A stretch of DNA of 8,342 nt, from positions 1 through 8,342 of the forward strand of contig PKWH01000150.1 in the NCBI GenBank assembly GCA_003131985.1. Direction: 5' to 3'. Position 1 is the stretch's first letter. Each line of letters begins with the position of its first letter. The DNA is from Acidobacteriota bacterium (GTDB lineage: Bacteria > Acidobacteriota > Terriglobia > Acidiferrales > UBA7541). Shown piece after piece: positions 1-6,527 of the stretch. The notes beneath the pieces were generated by a model. The model did no database searches and was not told the origin of the DNA. It was given only the letters and a program-made list of their open reading frames with translations. A program made the translations under genes and the position numbers.

Positions 1-785
1 TTCCCAAGCCGGAGATGTTTTGGTTCGAAGGCGCGGAAAAAACTCAGGTGGAAGGAATCCTAATCCGCCCGCCCCATTTTGATGCCTCGAAAAAATACCC
101 CGCGCTATTGCTTATTCACGGCGGCCCGCAGGGCGCGTGGACCGACGCCTGGGGCTATCGCTGGAACGAGCAAGTAATGGCCGCGCCGGGATACGTCGTG
201 TTGGCTATCAACCCGCGCGGCTCCACTGGCTACGGCCAGAAATTCACCGCGGAAATCAGCCGCGATTGGGGCGGGAAGGTTTACGAGGATTTGATGAACG
301 GCCTGGACGCAGCCATTGCGAAATACTCCTTTATCGACGGCTCGCGAGTAGGCGCTGCCGGTGGCTCCTACGGCGGATACATGATCGATTGGATTGCCAC
401 GCACACTGGCCGTTTCAAATGCCTAATCAGCCATGCAGGCCCATACGATACAGTCAGCATGGGCGCCACAGAAGAACTTTGGTTCAACGAATGGGAGTTT
501 GGCGGAACGCCTTGGGCGAATCCTGAGAATTACAAAAAATGGTCGCCCAGCGAATTTGCCGCTGCGCTCGGGAAATACAAGACGCCGACGCTGGTGGTCG
601 GTGGCGAACTAGATTTTCGCGTGCCCTACACCCAGGACCTCGAATTCTTCACCGCGCTTCAAAGGCAAGGCGTGCCTTCGAAACTCCTGATTTTCCCCGA
701 CGAAGGCCACTGGGTGTTGAAGCCGCAAAACAGCGAGCTGTGGTACAAGACGTTTCTCGGCTGGCTGGCCGAATATTTGAAATAG
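1..785 (+). CDS. S9 family peptidase (prolyl oligopeptidase type), C-terminal catalytic domain, 5' partial
   Basis: This is the C-terminal part of a serine peptidase that cleaves short peptides, of the acylaminoacyl-peptidase / dipeptidyl-peptidase type. The reading frame is open from base 3, four codons before the first visible Met (base 15), so the start and the beta-propeller lie outside the window. Numbering from that Met, the alpha/beta-hydrolase core is complete. The oxyanion-region motif LLLIHGGP is at 31-38 and NPRGSTGYG at 66-74. The nucleophile motif GGSYGGY places Ser at 118, GELDFRVP places Asp at 200, and DEGHW places His at 232. It ends FLGWLAEYLK, as family members do. Full-length S9 enzymes are usually 600-700 residues, so about 60% is missing. 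The catalytic residues are intact, so I read it as functional. Exact substrate and cellular location cannot be judged without the N-terminus. Confidence 0.93.
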   Translation, partial: PKPEMFWFEGAEKTQVEGILIRPPHFDASKKYPALLLIHGGPQGAWTDAWGYRWNEQVMAAPGYVVLAINPRGSTGYGQKFTAEISRDWGGKVYEDLMNGLDAAIAKYSFIDGSRVGAAGGSYGGYMIDWIATHTGRFKCLISHAGPYDTVSMGATEELWFNEWEFGGTPWANPENYKKWSPSEFAAALGKYKTPTLVVGGELDFRVPYTQDLEFFTALQRQGVPSKLLIFPDEGHWVLKPQNSELWYKTFLGWLAEYLK

Positions 786-824
786 CCGCGTTCGGATTGC
801 CTTTTTCCTCTGCCCGTAGCCTCC

Positions 825-848
825 GCCGGATTTCCCTCATCCGGCTTT
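825..848 (+). terminator. Candidate intrinsic terminator after the S9 peptidase
   Basis: A perfect 7-base inverted repeat, GCCGGAT (825-831) and ATCCGGC (839-845), encloses a 7-base loop and is followed by TTT. It lies 40 bases after the peptidase stop and before the next gene. The T-run is short, so termination may be partial, and a 7-base hairpin can occur by chance in this much sequence. Confidence 0.42.
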
Positions 849-925
849 GCGTATTTCAACGGATTGACCCGCCCTCGAGCCAAGTGACAGTTTTACGTCA
901 TCTCTAATCCTCTCGGAGACCTTGG

Positions 926-1648
926 GTGCGGACACTAAGTCTGCGGCCGTTCTGCGCTTTGCTTGCGCTGCTCGCGCTAGCTCTGCTATGTCCATCGCTA
1001 TCGTGTGCCGAGACGTTTAAGGTCACCAGTTCGCCCGCCGGCGCAAACGTTGAGATCGATGGCGTGCTGATGGGGACAACTCCCTACAAAATAGATTATC
1101 CCGGTGGCTACTTTCACAAACCTCACACCGTGTTTGCGGCGCGCCTCGGGCATCCGCTGGTCGTTCGCATCTACAAGGAAGGGTACGCGTCGCAGGAAAC
1201 CACGATTACCGACGGTCCGTTTGAATGGGTGGACCTAAAAGGACACAACCGCGGCCGGTACTGGCTGGTGAAGGCAGATGAAGTGCAGGCAACGCTCAAA
1301 CCCGTTTCGAAATCGTCGAGCGCAGAAGCAGCAACAGGCCCGCTTCCCGTAACTAAACTAAATTCAGGAAACGAATTGCCGGTGGAGAAAAGTCCGAATG
1401 CTCGCGCGTTTTCCGCTGCGTCCACCGGTTCCGATACCGGCGTCCTGATTCTCTCGTCAGACACAGTCGGAGCGGAGATTTACATCGACGGAAAATTCGT
1501 GGGTGACATTCCGGCAACAATTTCTCTCGCAACCGGAATGCACCAGATAGCTATCAAAGCGAGCGGCAAGAAAGATTGGAAACGCGAAATCGAAGTGATG
1601 AAAGGCAGCCAGGTGACCTTGCATCCGGTTCTCGACCCGTCGCCTTGA
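926..1648 (+). CDS. Secreted protein with two PEGA domains
   Basis: The 240-residue product starts at GTG, preceded by GGAG (915-918) at a 7-base distance. Residues 1-28 form a signal peptide: Arg2 and Arg7, a Leu/Ala-rich core (11-21), then SCA before Glu29 as the likely signal peptidase I site. Two PEGA-type beta domains follow. The first spans about 31-95 (VTSSPAGANVEIDG, then TTPYKI) and the second about 172-236 (LSSDTVGAEIYIDGKFVG, then PATISL and GMHQIAIKASG). They are joined by a Ser/Ala-rich linker of about 45 residues (126-170). PEGA domains are surface or periplasmic modules, often linked to S-layer or envelope proteins, and have no known catalysis. Residues 60-120 carry extra sequence around the end of the first domain that I cannot assign. 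The specific role is unknown. The gene ends one base from the convergent murJ stop. Confidence 0.87.
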   Translation: MRTLSLRPFCALLALLALALLCPSLSCAETFKVTSSPAGANVEIDGVLMGTTPYKIDYPGGYFHKPHTVFAARLGHPLVVRIYKEGYASQETTITDGPFEWVDLKGHNRGRYWLVKADEVQATLKPVSKSSSAEAATGPLPVTKLNSGNELPVEKSPNARAFSAASTGSDTGVLILSSDTVGAEIYIDGKFVGDIPATISLATGMHQIAIKASGKKDWKREIEVMKGSQVTLHPVLDPSP

Positions 1649-1649
1649 G

Positions 1650-3209
1650 TCACGTTTGCAAGCCGGTAAAGGCCCAGGCCTTGCGCAAATAGTGATCGAG
1701 TTCCGGCACGCGCAAAATCTTCAGCAAGATCACGAGCAATAGAATTCCCGCCAAGGTCACAGTTACCAACAGAAGCAGCGCGCCCCAAATCTTTTGCCAC
1801 GGCATTTTAGTTTCAAGAAAAAGCGTAAGCCGGTAGCAGGCGATTCCAGCGACGAGCGAAGCCGCAGTCATTTTCAGAAAGAAAATAACCAGACTCCCCT
1901 CCTCCAGATTTTTCGTGCGGCGGTTCAGTAGGATGAAAAGCACCACAGTGTAAGCGATGATGCCGAGCGAACTGGCCAACGCCAAACCGCGATATTGCAT
2001 ATGATGCGCGAGCCACCAGTAAACCGGAATATTCAGCGCGGTCATCAGCGTCCCTACGATCGCCGGCGTGATGGTGTCGCGCGTCGCATAAAAACCGCGA
2101 GCGAGAATGTACTGCGCCCCCCAAGCGAACATCCCAATCGAAAAGTACGCCAGAGTCTGCCCTGTGGCGAAAAGATCCTGTCCGTGCATGCGCGTGTGAG
2201 AAAACACCAGGTTCACCACCGGAACGCTCTGTGCGATGGTCAACGCAGAAATCGGAAGCAGCAGAAATATCAGTCCTTTGAAAGTCGTATTCAGAACGCG
2301 ATTCAATTCCTCGAATTTCTTCTCCGAATACAATTGCGCCAGAAATGGGAACGATGCCACCCCCACTCCCTGCCCAACCAGGCCGAGCGGCACTCGCATC
2401 AAGTTTTTCCCGTAGGTCAGCCAGGTAATCGAAGCAGCCTGAAGGTACGATCCAAAATATCGAATGATCCAATCATCCGCGAAGGAAACAGAAACAGCCA
2501 GCATGATCGGCACTGAAAGTTTAAGAAAGAGCCAGAAACCGGGATGTTTGACGTCGAAGCTCGGCGAAAAGCTCGCCCCGGCACGATGCGCGCCGTATAT
2601 CTGCAGAAGAAAATTTCCGGCGATCGCGCCCGCCAGCACTCCGACAGCGAAGCCCGTGATGCCGATAACTGGCGCGAGCAAAATGCCGCCGAGAATGATT
2701 CCGATGTTGTAAATCAGCGGCGCCAGCGAAGGTATGACGAATTGCCCCTTGGCATATTGAACCGCGCTCAAAATGCTTCCCTCATAGAAACAAATTTGCG
2801 CCGGCAGCATCAAGCGGGTAAGGAAAACCACGCGCGCGCGTTCCGGCGGGCTGAATCCGGGAGCAATCCAATTCACGATGTGCGGAGCAAAAACCTCGCC
2901 AATCAGAACGAGCCCCACAAGAACAAAGCCCATCACCGTGATCACCGTGGAAAAAACGCGCCAGCCTTCTTCTTCCCGCTTCTGCGCTGCATACTTCGCA
3001 AAAACCGGGATGAACGTGACGCTAAGAGACCCTCCCGCAATCAAATAATTCAGAAAATCCGGCAGTGTGAACGCAGCGTTATAAGCATCCGTCACCGCGT
3101 TTGAGCCCATCTGGTGCGCCAACGTCCAATCGCGAAAAAAACCAAGGATTCGGCTGAGCAGGACGCTAGCCATCACGATGCCCGTGGCGGCAGCGATGCG
3201 CCGGTGCAT
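1650..3209 (-). CDS. murJ: Lipid II flippase MurJ (MviN family)
   Basis: This is an inner-membrane MOP-superfamily transporter that moves lipid II to the periplasm for peptidoglycan synthesis. From the ATG at 3207-3209 it is 519 residues, matching the usual 500-530 and about 14 membrane segments. Family landmarks are SRILGFFRD (19-27) and TDA (40-42), whose Arg20, Arg26 and Asp41 match the essential Arg18, Arg24 and Asp39 of E. coli MurJ. PGFSPPERA (117-125), the central-cavity stretch near 267-276, and ARGFYATRDTITP (370-382) also fit. By eye, the E. coli positions Arg52/Arg53 and Arg270 fall on Asn/Tyr and Asn269 here. The frame stays open to 3542, but that extension would overlap the upstream reductase gene by 154 bases and is low-complexity Ala/Gly/Arg-rich, so I reject it. 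GGGAG precedes the chosen ATG at a short 2-base spacing; a GTG at 3234-3236 is the main alternative. Confidence 0.93.
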   Translation of the reverse strand: MHRRIAAATGIVMASVLLSRILGFFRDWTLAHQMGSNAVTDAYNAAFTLPDFLNYLIAGGSLSVTFIPVFAKYAAQKREEEGWRVFSTVITVMGFVLVGLVLIGEVFAPHIVNWIAPGFSPPERARVVFLTRLMLPAQICFYEGSILSAVQYAKGQFVIPSLAPLIYNIGIILGGILLAPVIGITGFAVGVLAGAIAGNFLLQIYGAHRAGASFSPSFDVKHPGFWLFLKLSVPIMLAVSVSFADDWIIRYFGSYLQAASITWLTYGKNLMRVPLGLVGQGVGVASFPFLAQLYSEKKFEELNRVLNTTFKGLIFLLLPISALTIAQSVPVVNLVFSHTRMHGQDLFATGQTLAYFSIGMFAWGAQYILARGFYATRDTITPAIVGTLMTALNIPVYWWLAHHMQYRGLALASSLGIIAYTVVLFILLNRRTKNLEEGSLVIFFLKMTAASLVAGIACYRLTLFLETKMPWQKIWGALLLLVTVTLAGILLLVILLKILRVPELDHYLRKAWAFTGLQT

Positions 3210-3388
3210 GGCTCCCGCGTCGGAAGTGGTCGTCACGTCGCCATGGTAGATGGTTTGAAGCGCGCGGACTAGAGCGTTAACGCAGACTGTTTCCGATGCG
3301 GAAAGCTCCTCGGCACAAGGCACGACGAGACTCGGCAAGACGCGAATCTCAGATAGCTGAGATATCGAAAGCGCTCGCAGGAAAGCGG

Positions 3389-4525
3389 CTACTTCAGATT
3401 TTCGTCGTGCTCGGCCACCGCTTCCATCCCTTCCGGCGGGCGAATTGGCTCCCGCGCCGGCGTCCCGTCCGGAGCAGCGCGAAGGTATTGCACCGGCCAC
3501 GGAACCGCAAAGCCCAGATCGCGTGCGGTTTGCAGCGGCCAATAAGGCTGGCGCAGAAATTCGCGTGCGAGCAACACGATGTCCGCGTTTTCTTCCCGCA
3601 GAATTGTGTCCGCCTGACGCGCGGATGTGATCAATCCGACGGCACCGGTCATGATCTTTGTTTCGTAACGAACTTCGCGCGCGAAGCGAACCTGGTAGCC
3701 CGCCTCGATGGGGATTTTTGCTCCGGGAGCAATGCCCCCCGAGGAGCAGTCAATCAAGTCCACGCCAAGCGGCCCAATTCTTTTGGCAAGTTCGACAGAC
3801 TGATCGATGTCCCAGCCTCCCTCAATCCAATCCGTCGCCGAGATCCGAACGAAGAGCGGATAGCCATCGGGCCAAACGCCGCGAACCGCAGTAACCACTT
3901 CGCACAAAAGTCGGCAGCGGTTGTCCAGCGAGCCGCCATAGGAATCCGTGCGCTTGTTCGAAATGGGCGAAAGAAACTCGTGAAGCAGGTAGCCATGCGC
4001 GGAATGAATTTCGATCACCTGAAAGCCCGCCTCGAGCGCCCGCTGTGCCGCGTACACAAAAGATTTCACTACGTCCCGAATCCCGCTTGCGTCCAGAGCA
4101 ATAGGCTTGGCGTACGCGTCCGAAAATGGCACAGCGCTGGGCGCGACCGGCTTCCAACCACCCTTCGACTCCGGGATCGCCCCGTTCCCTTCCCACGGCC
4201 GAACCGTGCTGCCTTTCCGTCCCGCGTGCGCCAGTTGGATTCCGGGTATGCTTCCCTGATCGCGAAGGAACCGGGTGATTCGCGCGAGCTGCTCGACGTG
4301 CTCGTCCTTATAAATCCCCAAATCCTGCGAGCTGATGCGTCCCTCGGCAGACACCGCCGCCGCTTCCGTGAATATGAGAGACGCTCCGCCGACAGCGCGG
4401 CTGCCAAGATGCACGAGATGCCAATCGTTAGCGAAACCATCCACACTCGAATACTGGCACATGGGAGAAACTACAATGCGATTCCGCAGAGTCAGCTCGC
4501 GAATTGTTAGCTCGTCAAATAACAT
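3389..4525 (-). CDS. NADH:flavin oxidoreductase, Old Yellow Enzyme family (YqjM/XenA class)
   Basis: This is a cytosolic FMN-dependent ene-reductase that uses NAD(P)H to reduce activated C=C bonds in enals, enones, quinones or nitro compounds. The 378-residue protein is a full-length TIM barrel. SPMCQYSS (20-27) carries the class-typical Cys23, which tunes the flavin, and Tyr25. IQLAHAGRKGS (96-106) contributes Gln97. IEIHSAHGYLLHEFLSP (171-187) gives the substrate-binding pair His174/His177 and Tyr179. VRISATDW (226-233) provides Arg227. AREFLRQP (320-327) provides the phosphate-binding Arg321. The Cys and the HxxH pair mark the thermophilic-like YqjM class, not the classical yeast OYE type. 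GAGGAG (4530-4535 on the complement) lies 4 bases before the ATG, a strong ribosome site. The gene lies upstream of murJ on the same strand with a 179-base gap. The physiological substrate is unknown. Confidence 0.94.
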   Translation of the reverse strand: MLFDELTIRELTLRNRIVVSPMCQYSSVDGFANDWHLVHLGSRAVGGASLIFTEAAAVSAEGRISSQDLGIYKDEHVEQLARITRFLRDQGSIPGIQLAHAGRKGSTVRPWEGNGAIPESKGGWKPVAPSAVPFSDAYAKPIALDASGIRDVVKSFVYAAQRALEAGFQVIEIHSAHGYLLHEFLSPISNKRTDSYGGSLDNRCRLLCEVVTAVRGVWPDGYPLFVRISATDWIEGGWDIDQSVELAKRIGPLGVDLIDCSSGGIAPGAKIPIEAGYQVRFAREVRYETKIMTGAVGLITSARQADTILREENADIVLLAREFLRQPYWPLQTARDLGFAVPWPVQYLRAAPDGTPAREPIRPPEGMEAVAEHDENLK

Positions 4526-4578
4526 GGTTCTCCTCTTTCGCGCGTTTTAATTGAACTAGCAGCGTCTTGCGGTGGCGT

Positions 4579-4815
4579 TCAATCATTCCGGCGATGAGTT
4601 TTCATGTGCTTACGATCCGCCACCGGATCGAGCAGGCGAAAAATATGCACTCCCGCGTTTGAATCGAATCGATAAGCCAGAGTCGCATCCGCCGCTTCCT
4701 GCTCGCGCGCTAACTCAAGTTCCGGGTTGTCAACAATGATGTCGCCTTTGTTGTTGATTCGCAGCTCAGTCCCAACTTGCAGAACGATTTTTGTTTCATT
4801 TCTTTCTGATGGCAT
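4579..4815 (-). CDS. Small hypothetical protein, 78 residues
   Basis: I do not recognise this family. Starting at the ATG at 4813-4815, the product is a charged, soluble protein with no signal peptide or membrane segment. Residues 9-31 (IVLQVGTELRI, then GDIIVD) look like a beta hairpin. An acidic stretch with ELELAREQEAADATLAYRF follows, and the C-terminus is basic (DRKHMKTHRRND). An upstream in-frame ATG at 4834-4836 would add seven residues, but a GGAGGG ribosome site sits right before the chosen ATG. The gene ends 53 bases before the Old Yellow Enzyme gene on the same strand, so the two are probably co-transcribed. The good ribosome site and lack of overlap with a better gene support real coding; function is unknown. 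Confidence 0.68.
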   Translation of the reverse strand: MPSERNETKIVLQVGTELRINNKGDIIVDNPELELAREQEAADATLAYRFDSNAGVHIFRLLDPVADRKHMKTHRRND

Positions 4816-4819
4816 TATT

Positions 4820-4825
4820 CCCTCC
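4820..4825 (-). promoter_or_regulatory. Ribosome binding site deciding the start of the 78-residue protein
   Basis: On the complement this reads GGAGGG, four bases before the ATG at 4813-4815. It falls between that ATG and the longer alternative start at 4834-4836, so it favours the shorter protein. Confidence 0.7.
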
Positions 4826-4916
4826 GTGGACAGCAAAGATTCACGCAGTGCATGGATTCTCGTCAGACTGGTGGTCGCAAGATTGGATGAGAAAATGAAG
4901 GGAAAGGTGCCGGCAA

Positions 4917-5117
4917 TTATTTCGACGGCCCACCGGCGTTTTTTTCTTTCTTCTTATCTTTCTTTTCGGGTTTGGGATCCCATGCGGGAGGATCGCTCGC
5001 GGGAAAAGACTCGCGGGAAGCCTCATCCACCGGGTCAACTGTGCTCGGCTCGGAAGGTTTCGAATCCGGCGCTTTGTTCTTATCCGGTCGCGCGTTGAAT
5101 TGCGAAGTAGGTCGCAT
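4917..5117 (-). CDS. Small hydrophilic protein with VDEASRESFPASDPPAW motif
   Basis: The 66-residue product is almost entirely polar and probably disordered. Its core is VDEASRESFPASDPPAW at residues 30-46. The pattern [VD]EAxxESFPASDPPxW recurs in short hypothetical proteins of Proteobacteria and other soil bacteria (recalled, not searched), and its function is not established to my knowledge. The N-terminal third is rich in Lys, Pro, Ser and Asp; the C-terminal tail after residue 48 is a Lys/Glu run ending AGGPSK. There is no signal peptide or membrane segment. The frame extends upstream to 5300, but that part overlaps the barrel gene and has shadow-like composition. GGAGGG seven bases before the ATG at 5115-5117 fixes the start. 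It lies between the barrel gene (85 bases upstream) and the 78-residue gene (101 bases downstream), all on the minus strand. Confidence 0.75.
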   Translation of the reverse strand: MRPTSQFNARPDKNKAPDSKPSEPSTVDPVDEASRESFPASDPPAWDPKPEKKDKKKEKNAGGPSK

Positions 5118-5124
5118 CAGACTG

Positions 5125-5130
5125 CCCTCC
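5125..5130 (-). promoter_or_regulatory. Ribosome binding site deciding the start of the 66-residue protein
   Basis: On the complement this reads GGAGGG, seven bases before the ATG at 5115-5117. It rules against the longer in-frame extension that would run back into the barrel gene. Confidence 0.72.
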
Positions 5131-5202
5131 GGCCCGGCTCCTGCGAGATATAGAAAAGGATCGCGTCCGCGCAAATTCGTTAAGCGCAAGAAATTCGCGA
5201 AA

Positions 5203-5892
5203 CTAGAACTTGATGACCATACCCACCGACACTTTCGGGCTGTACTGGTAGGTGCTGAAGTAACGCGTCCCCACCATGTCCGCTTCCACGCGATAAGCAA
5301 ACCGCCGATGACTTGTGTTGATGTCTACGCCGCCGCCAGCCTCAAAGGCCGGAGCATGCTGGTCCCCAAAAGCCGTTTGCGGAGTGAGATGAGAGTATCC
5401 GCCCATCGCGTGTCCCCAAAGTTCAACTCCGCGCGGGCCCGACCATCTGAACCGGGGGCCTCCTGCTCCCAACAACAGCCATCCGCCCGTATTGAGCTCG
5501 TGTAAGTGTGTGACGTTCAGCTCGCCATCCAAAGCAATCCAATCCTTAAGGTAGTACACCAAGCTGTACATGAAGCCGTTCGTATTCACCGTGATCGCAG
5601 GCACTTCGTAAAAGCGCACGTATTCGTAGCCCACGTAAGCTTGCCAGCGATAGTTCTCGTAGACGCTTTGGACGTACTGGGGCGGATCCGCGTTTACAAT
5701 CATGGGTGCCGCGGCGGTGGCCGTCATTCCTGCCGGAGAGGCGGGAAGCGCCGGAATGCTGAACGAGGTCCCGGATGGCGTCACGAGAGATACTTGCGAA
5801 AAGGTCTCGTCCGTATTTGCGACATTTATTTGTGCGCCTGCACTTATAGCGATAAAAAGGACGGACCCAATCAGAAGAGCAGCGTGTCGCAT
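5203..5892 (-). CDS. Outer-membrane beta-barrel protein (OmpA-like barrel superfamily)
   Basis: The 229-residue product is a predicted small outer-membrane barrel. Residues 1-20 are a signal peptide (MRHAALLIGSVLFIAISAGA) with the cleavage motif AGA before Gln21. Residues 21-80 are a low-complexity periplasmic or extracellular stretch rich in Ser, Thr, Ala and Pro. From about 82 the sequence shows alternating aromatic beta strands: YRWQAYVGYEYVRFYEV (81-97), FMYSLVYYLKDWIALDGEL (107-125), GGWLLLGAGGPRFRWSG (136-152), ELWGHAMGGYSH (157-168), FEAGGGVDI (183-191), FAYRVEADMVG (198-208). The last strand ends VSVGMVIKF, with the C-terminal Phe of the BAM recognition signal. The length fits an eight-strand barrel. 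A purine-rich GAGGGGG lies seven to eight bases before the ATG. Similar proteins with GPRFRWSGPRG and TYQYSPK segments are familiar from acidobacteria. The ligand is unknown; a structural role is equally possible. Confidence 0.87.
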   Translation of the reverse strand: MRHAALLIGSVLFIAISAGAQINVANTDETFSQVSLVTPSGTSFSIPALPASPAGMTATAAAPMIVNADPPQYVQSVYENYRWQAYVGYEYVRFYEVPAITVNTNGFMYSLVYYLKDWIALDGELNVTHLHELNTGGWLLLGAGGPRFRWSGPRGVELWGHAMGGYSHLTPQTAFGDQHAPAFEAGGGVDINTSHRRFAYRVEADMVGTRYFSTYQYSPKVSVGMVIKF

Positions 5893-5938
5893 CGCCTAAC
5901 CCCCTCATACTTCCCAAGGCTTCAAACCTGCACCCATA

Positions 5939-5967
5939 ATTTGACTGAGAAGGGGTAGCCGTGTCTA
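5939..5967 (-). promoter_or_regulatory. Candidate sigma70-type promoter of the barrel gene
   Basis: On the complement, TAGACA (5962-5967, five of six to TTGACA) is separated by 17 bases from TCAAAT (5939-5944, four of six to TATAAT). Transcription would start about 40 bases before the ATG of the outer-membrane protein. This is a consensus match by eye only, and promoter rules in this phylum are poorly known. Confidence 0.38.
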
Positions 5968-6034
5968 GCCTAAATTCCGCGGGTTTGCGAAGGGGACTTG
6001 GAGGTTTGCTGGAACAGGCTGACCTGTGGTTTGC

Positions 6035-6065
6035 AGTTTCCGCACAGACGCTTTAGTTTCCGCAC
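6035..6065 (+). repeat. Perfect 11-base direct repeat with a 20-base period, candidate operator
   Basis: AGTTTCCGCAC occurs at 6035-6045 and again at 6055-6065. The copies are identical and start 20 bases apart, about two helical turns, so both would face the same side of the DNA. They lie in the 276-base divergent intergenic region, 103 bases before the ATG of the 117-residue gene and about 70 bases upstream of the candidate promoter of the barrel gene. Nearby ACAGG/CCTGT (6014-6027) and CTATT/AATAG (6102-6114) form short inverted repeats. The arrangement resembles a tandem regulator-binding site; the regulator is unknown. Confidence 0.5.
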
Positions 6066-6156
6066 CAGATGCCCGCCATTTCAATATTCTTTCGATAGCG
6101 CCTATTGCGAATAGCTGCCGCCGCTCGGAAGCTGCCGTTAGGCGCGTCGATTGAAA

Positions 6157-6163
6157 GGAAGGG
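6157..6163 (+). promoter_or_regulatory. Ribosome binding site deciding the start of the 117-residue protein
   Basis: GGAAGGG lies five bases before the ATG at 6169. An in-frame TTG at 6151 would make the protein six residues longer, but it would place this site inside the coding region, so ATG 6169 is preferred. Confidence 0.7.
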
Positions 6164-6168
6164 ACAGG

Positions 6169-6522
6169 ATGGCAGGCGAGTACGGTGAGATCGATTCGAG
6201 GGCGGACTATCATCGCGTTCTTGGCGAGGCGGCCACCGTCGTCACGCACATGTTGGCACGCACTCCGGACAATGCTCCGATGCAACGCATCAACAAACAA
6301 CTCGCGGCGATGAAGCGCTGGACCGACAACGGGCGCGCGCCCAGCGAAAGCGAACGCCGCAACATTGACGTCGGCCTCATCGCCGTACGCGAACTCTCAG
6401 AGCCGACCGGCGAAGTAAGCGACCTCGCCCAAAAGTTGTTCGTTCTAAACAATTACTTCGAGGACTGGCCCACGGACGCCGAAGCCGCCAACGCCACCGA
6501 CGACGATTTCGATGACGACTGA
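6169..6522 (+). CDS. Acidic 117-residue protein, possible Tsi6-like immunity fold
   Basis: The product is a soluble, mostly helical protein with no signal peptide. Its helices are visible at about 12-31 (YHRVLGEAATVVTHMLA), 35-53 (APMQRINKQLAAMKRWTDN), 58-77 (SESERRNIDVGLIAVREL) and 82-97 (EVSDLAQKLFVLNNYF). The last 17 residues are an acidic tail ending DDDFDDD. The order of a QL-containing helix, a short turn, an R-x-x-IDVGLIAVRE helix and a final helix after a conserved ELAxxL-like stretch resembles Tsi6, the Pseudomonas immunity protein against the NAD(P)-hydrolysing effector Tse6. I base this on remembered pattern only, so it is a hypothesis. No toxin, Rhs or secretion gene is in the window. 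The repeat AGTTTCCGCAC lies upstream, and the transporter gene follows 167 bases later. Confidence 0.75.
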   Translation: MAGEYGEIDSRADYHRVLGEAATVVTHMLARTPDNAPMQRINKQLAAMKRWTDNGRAPSESERRNIDVGLIAVRELSEPTGEVSDLAQKLFVLNNYFEDWPTDAEAANATDDDFDDD

Positions 6523-6527
6523 TCCTC

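Noticed and set aside
864..908. TTGACC (864-869) and TCTAAT (903-908) as a promoter for the PEGA gene
   Set aside because: They are 33 bases apart, far from the 16-18 needed, and a start from TCTAAT would remove or abut the ribosome site at 915-918.
1995..3104. Several plus-strand open frames within murJ
   Set aside because: They are antisense to conserved MurJ membrane segments, have shadow-like composition and lack supporting ribosome sites.
3346..3363. Inverted repeat ATCTCA / TGAGAT between the reductase stop and murJ
   Set aside because: Six-base arms with a six-base loop are common by chance, and no T-run follows, so neither a terminator nor an operator can be supported.
3210..3542. 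A 111-residue N-terminal extension of MurJ
   Set aside because: It overlaps the reductase gene by 154 bases, is rich in Ala, Gly and Arg with no membrane or domain pattern, and typical MurJ proteins begin near the chosen Met.
3296..4510. A 404-codon plus-strand open frame opposite the ene-reductase
   Set aside because: It is rich in Arg, Ala and Pro with no domain pattern. The complement encodes a full-length Old Yellow Enzyme with all key residues, so this is an antisense shadow.
4550..4583. Inverted repeat ATTGAAC / GTTCAAT with a 20-base loop between the 78-residue gene and the reductase gene
   Set aside because: A 7-base stem with a loose loop is expected several times by chance in this length, and no T-run follows on the minus strand.
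5118..5300. Upstream extension of the 66-residue protein
   Set aside because: It would overlap the barrel gene's 3' end, contains a low-complexity Ser run and lies before a good ribosome site at the shorter start.
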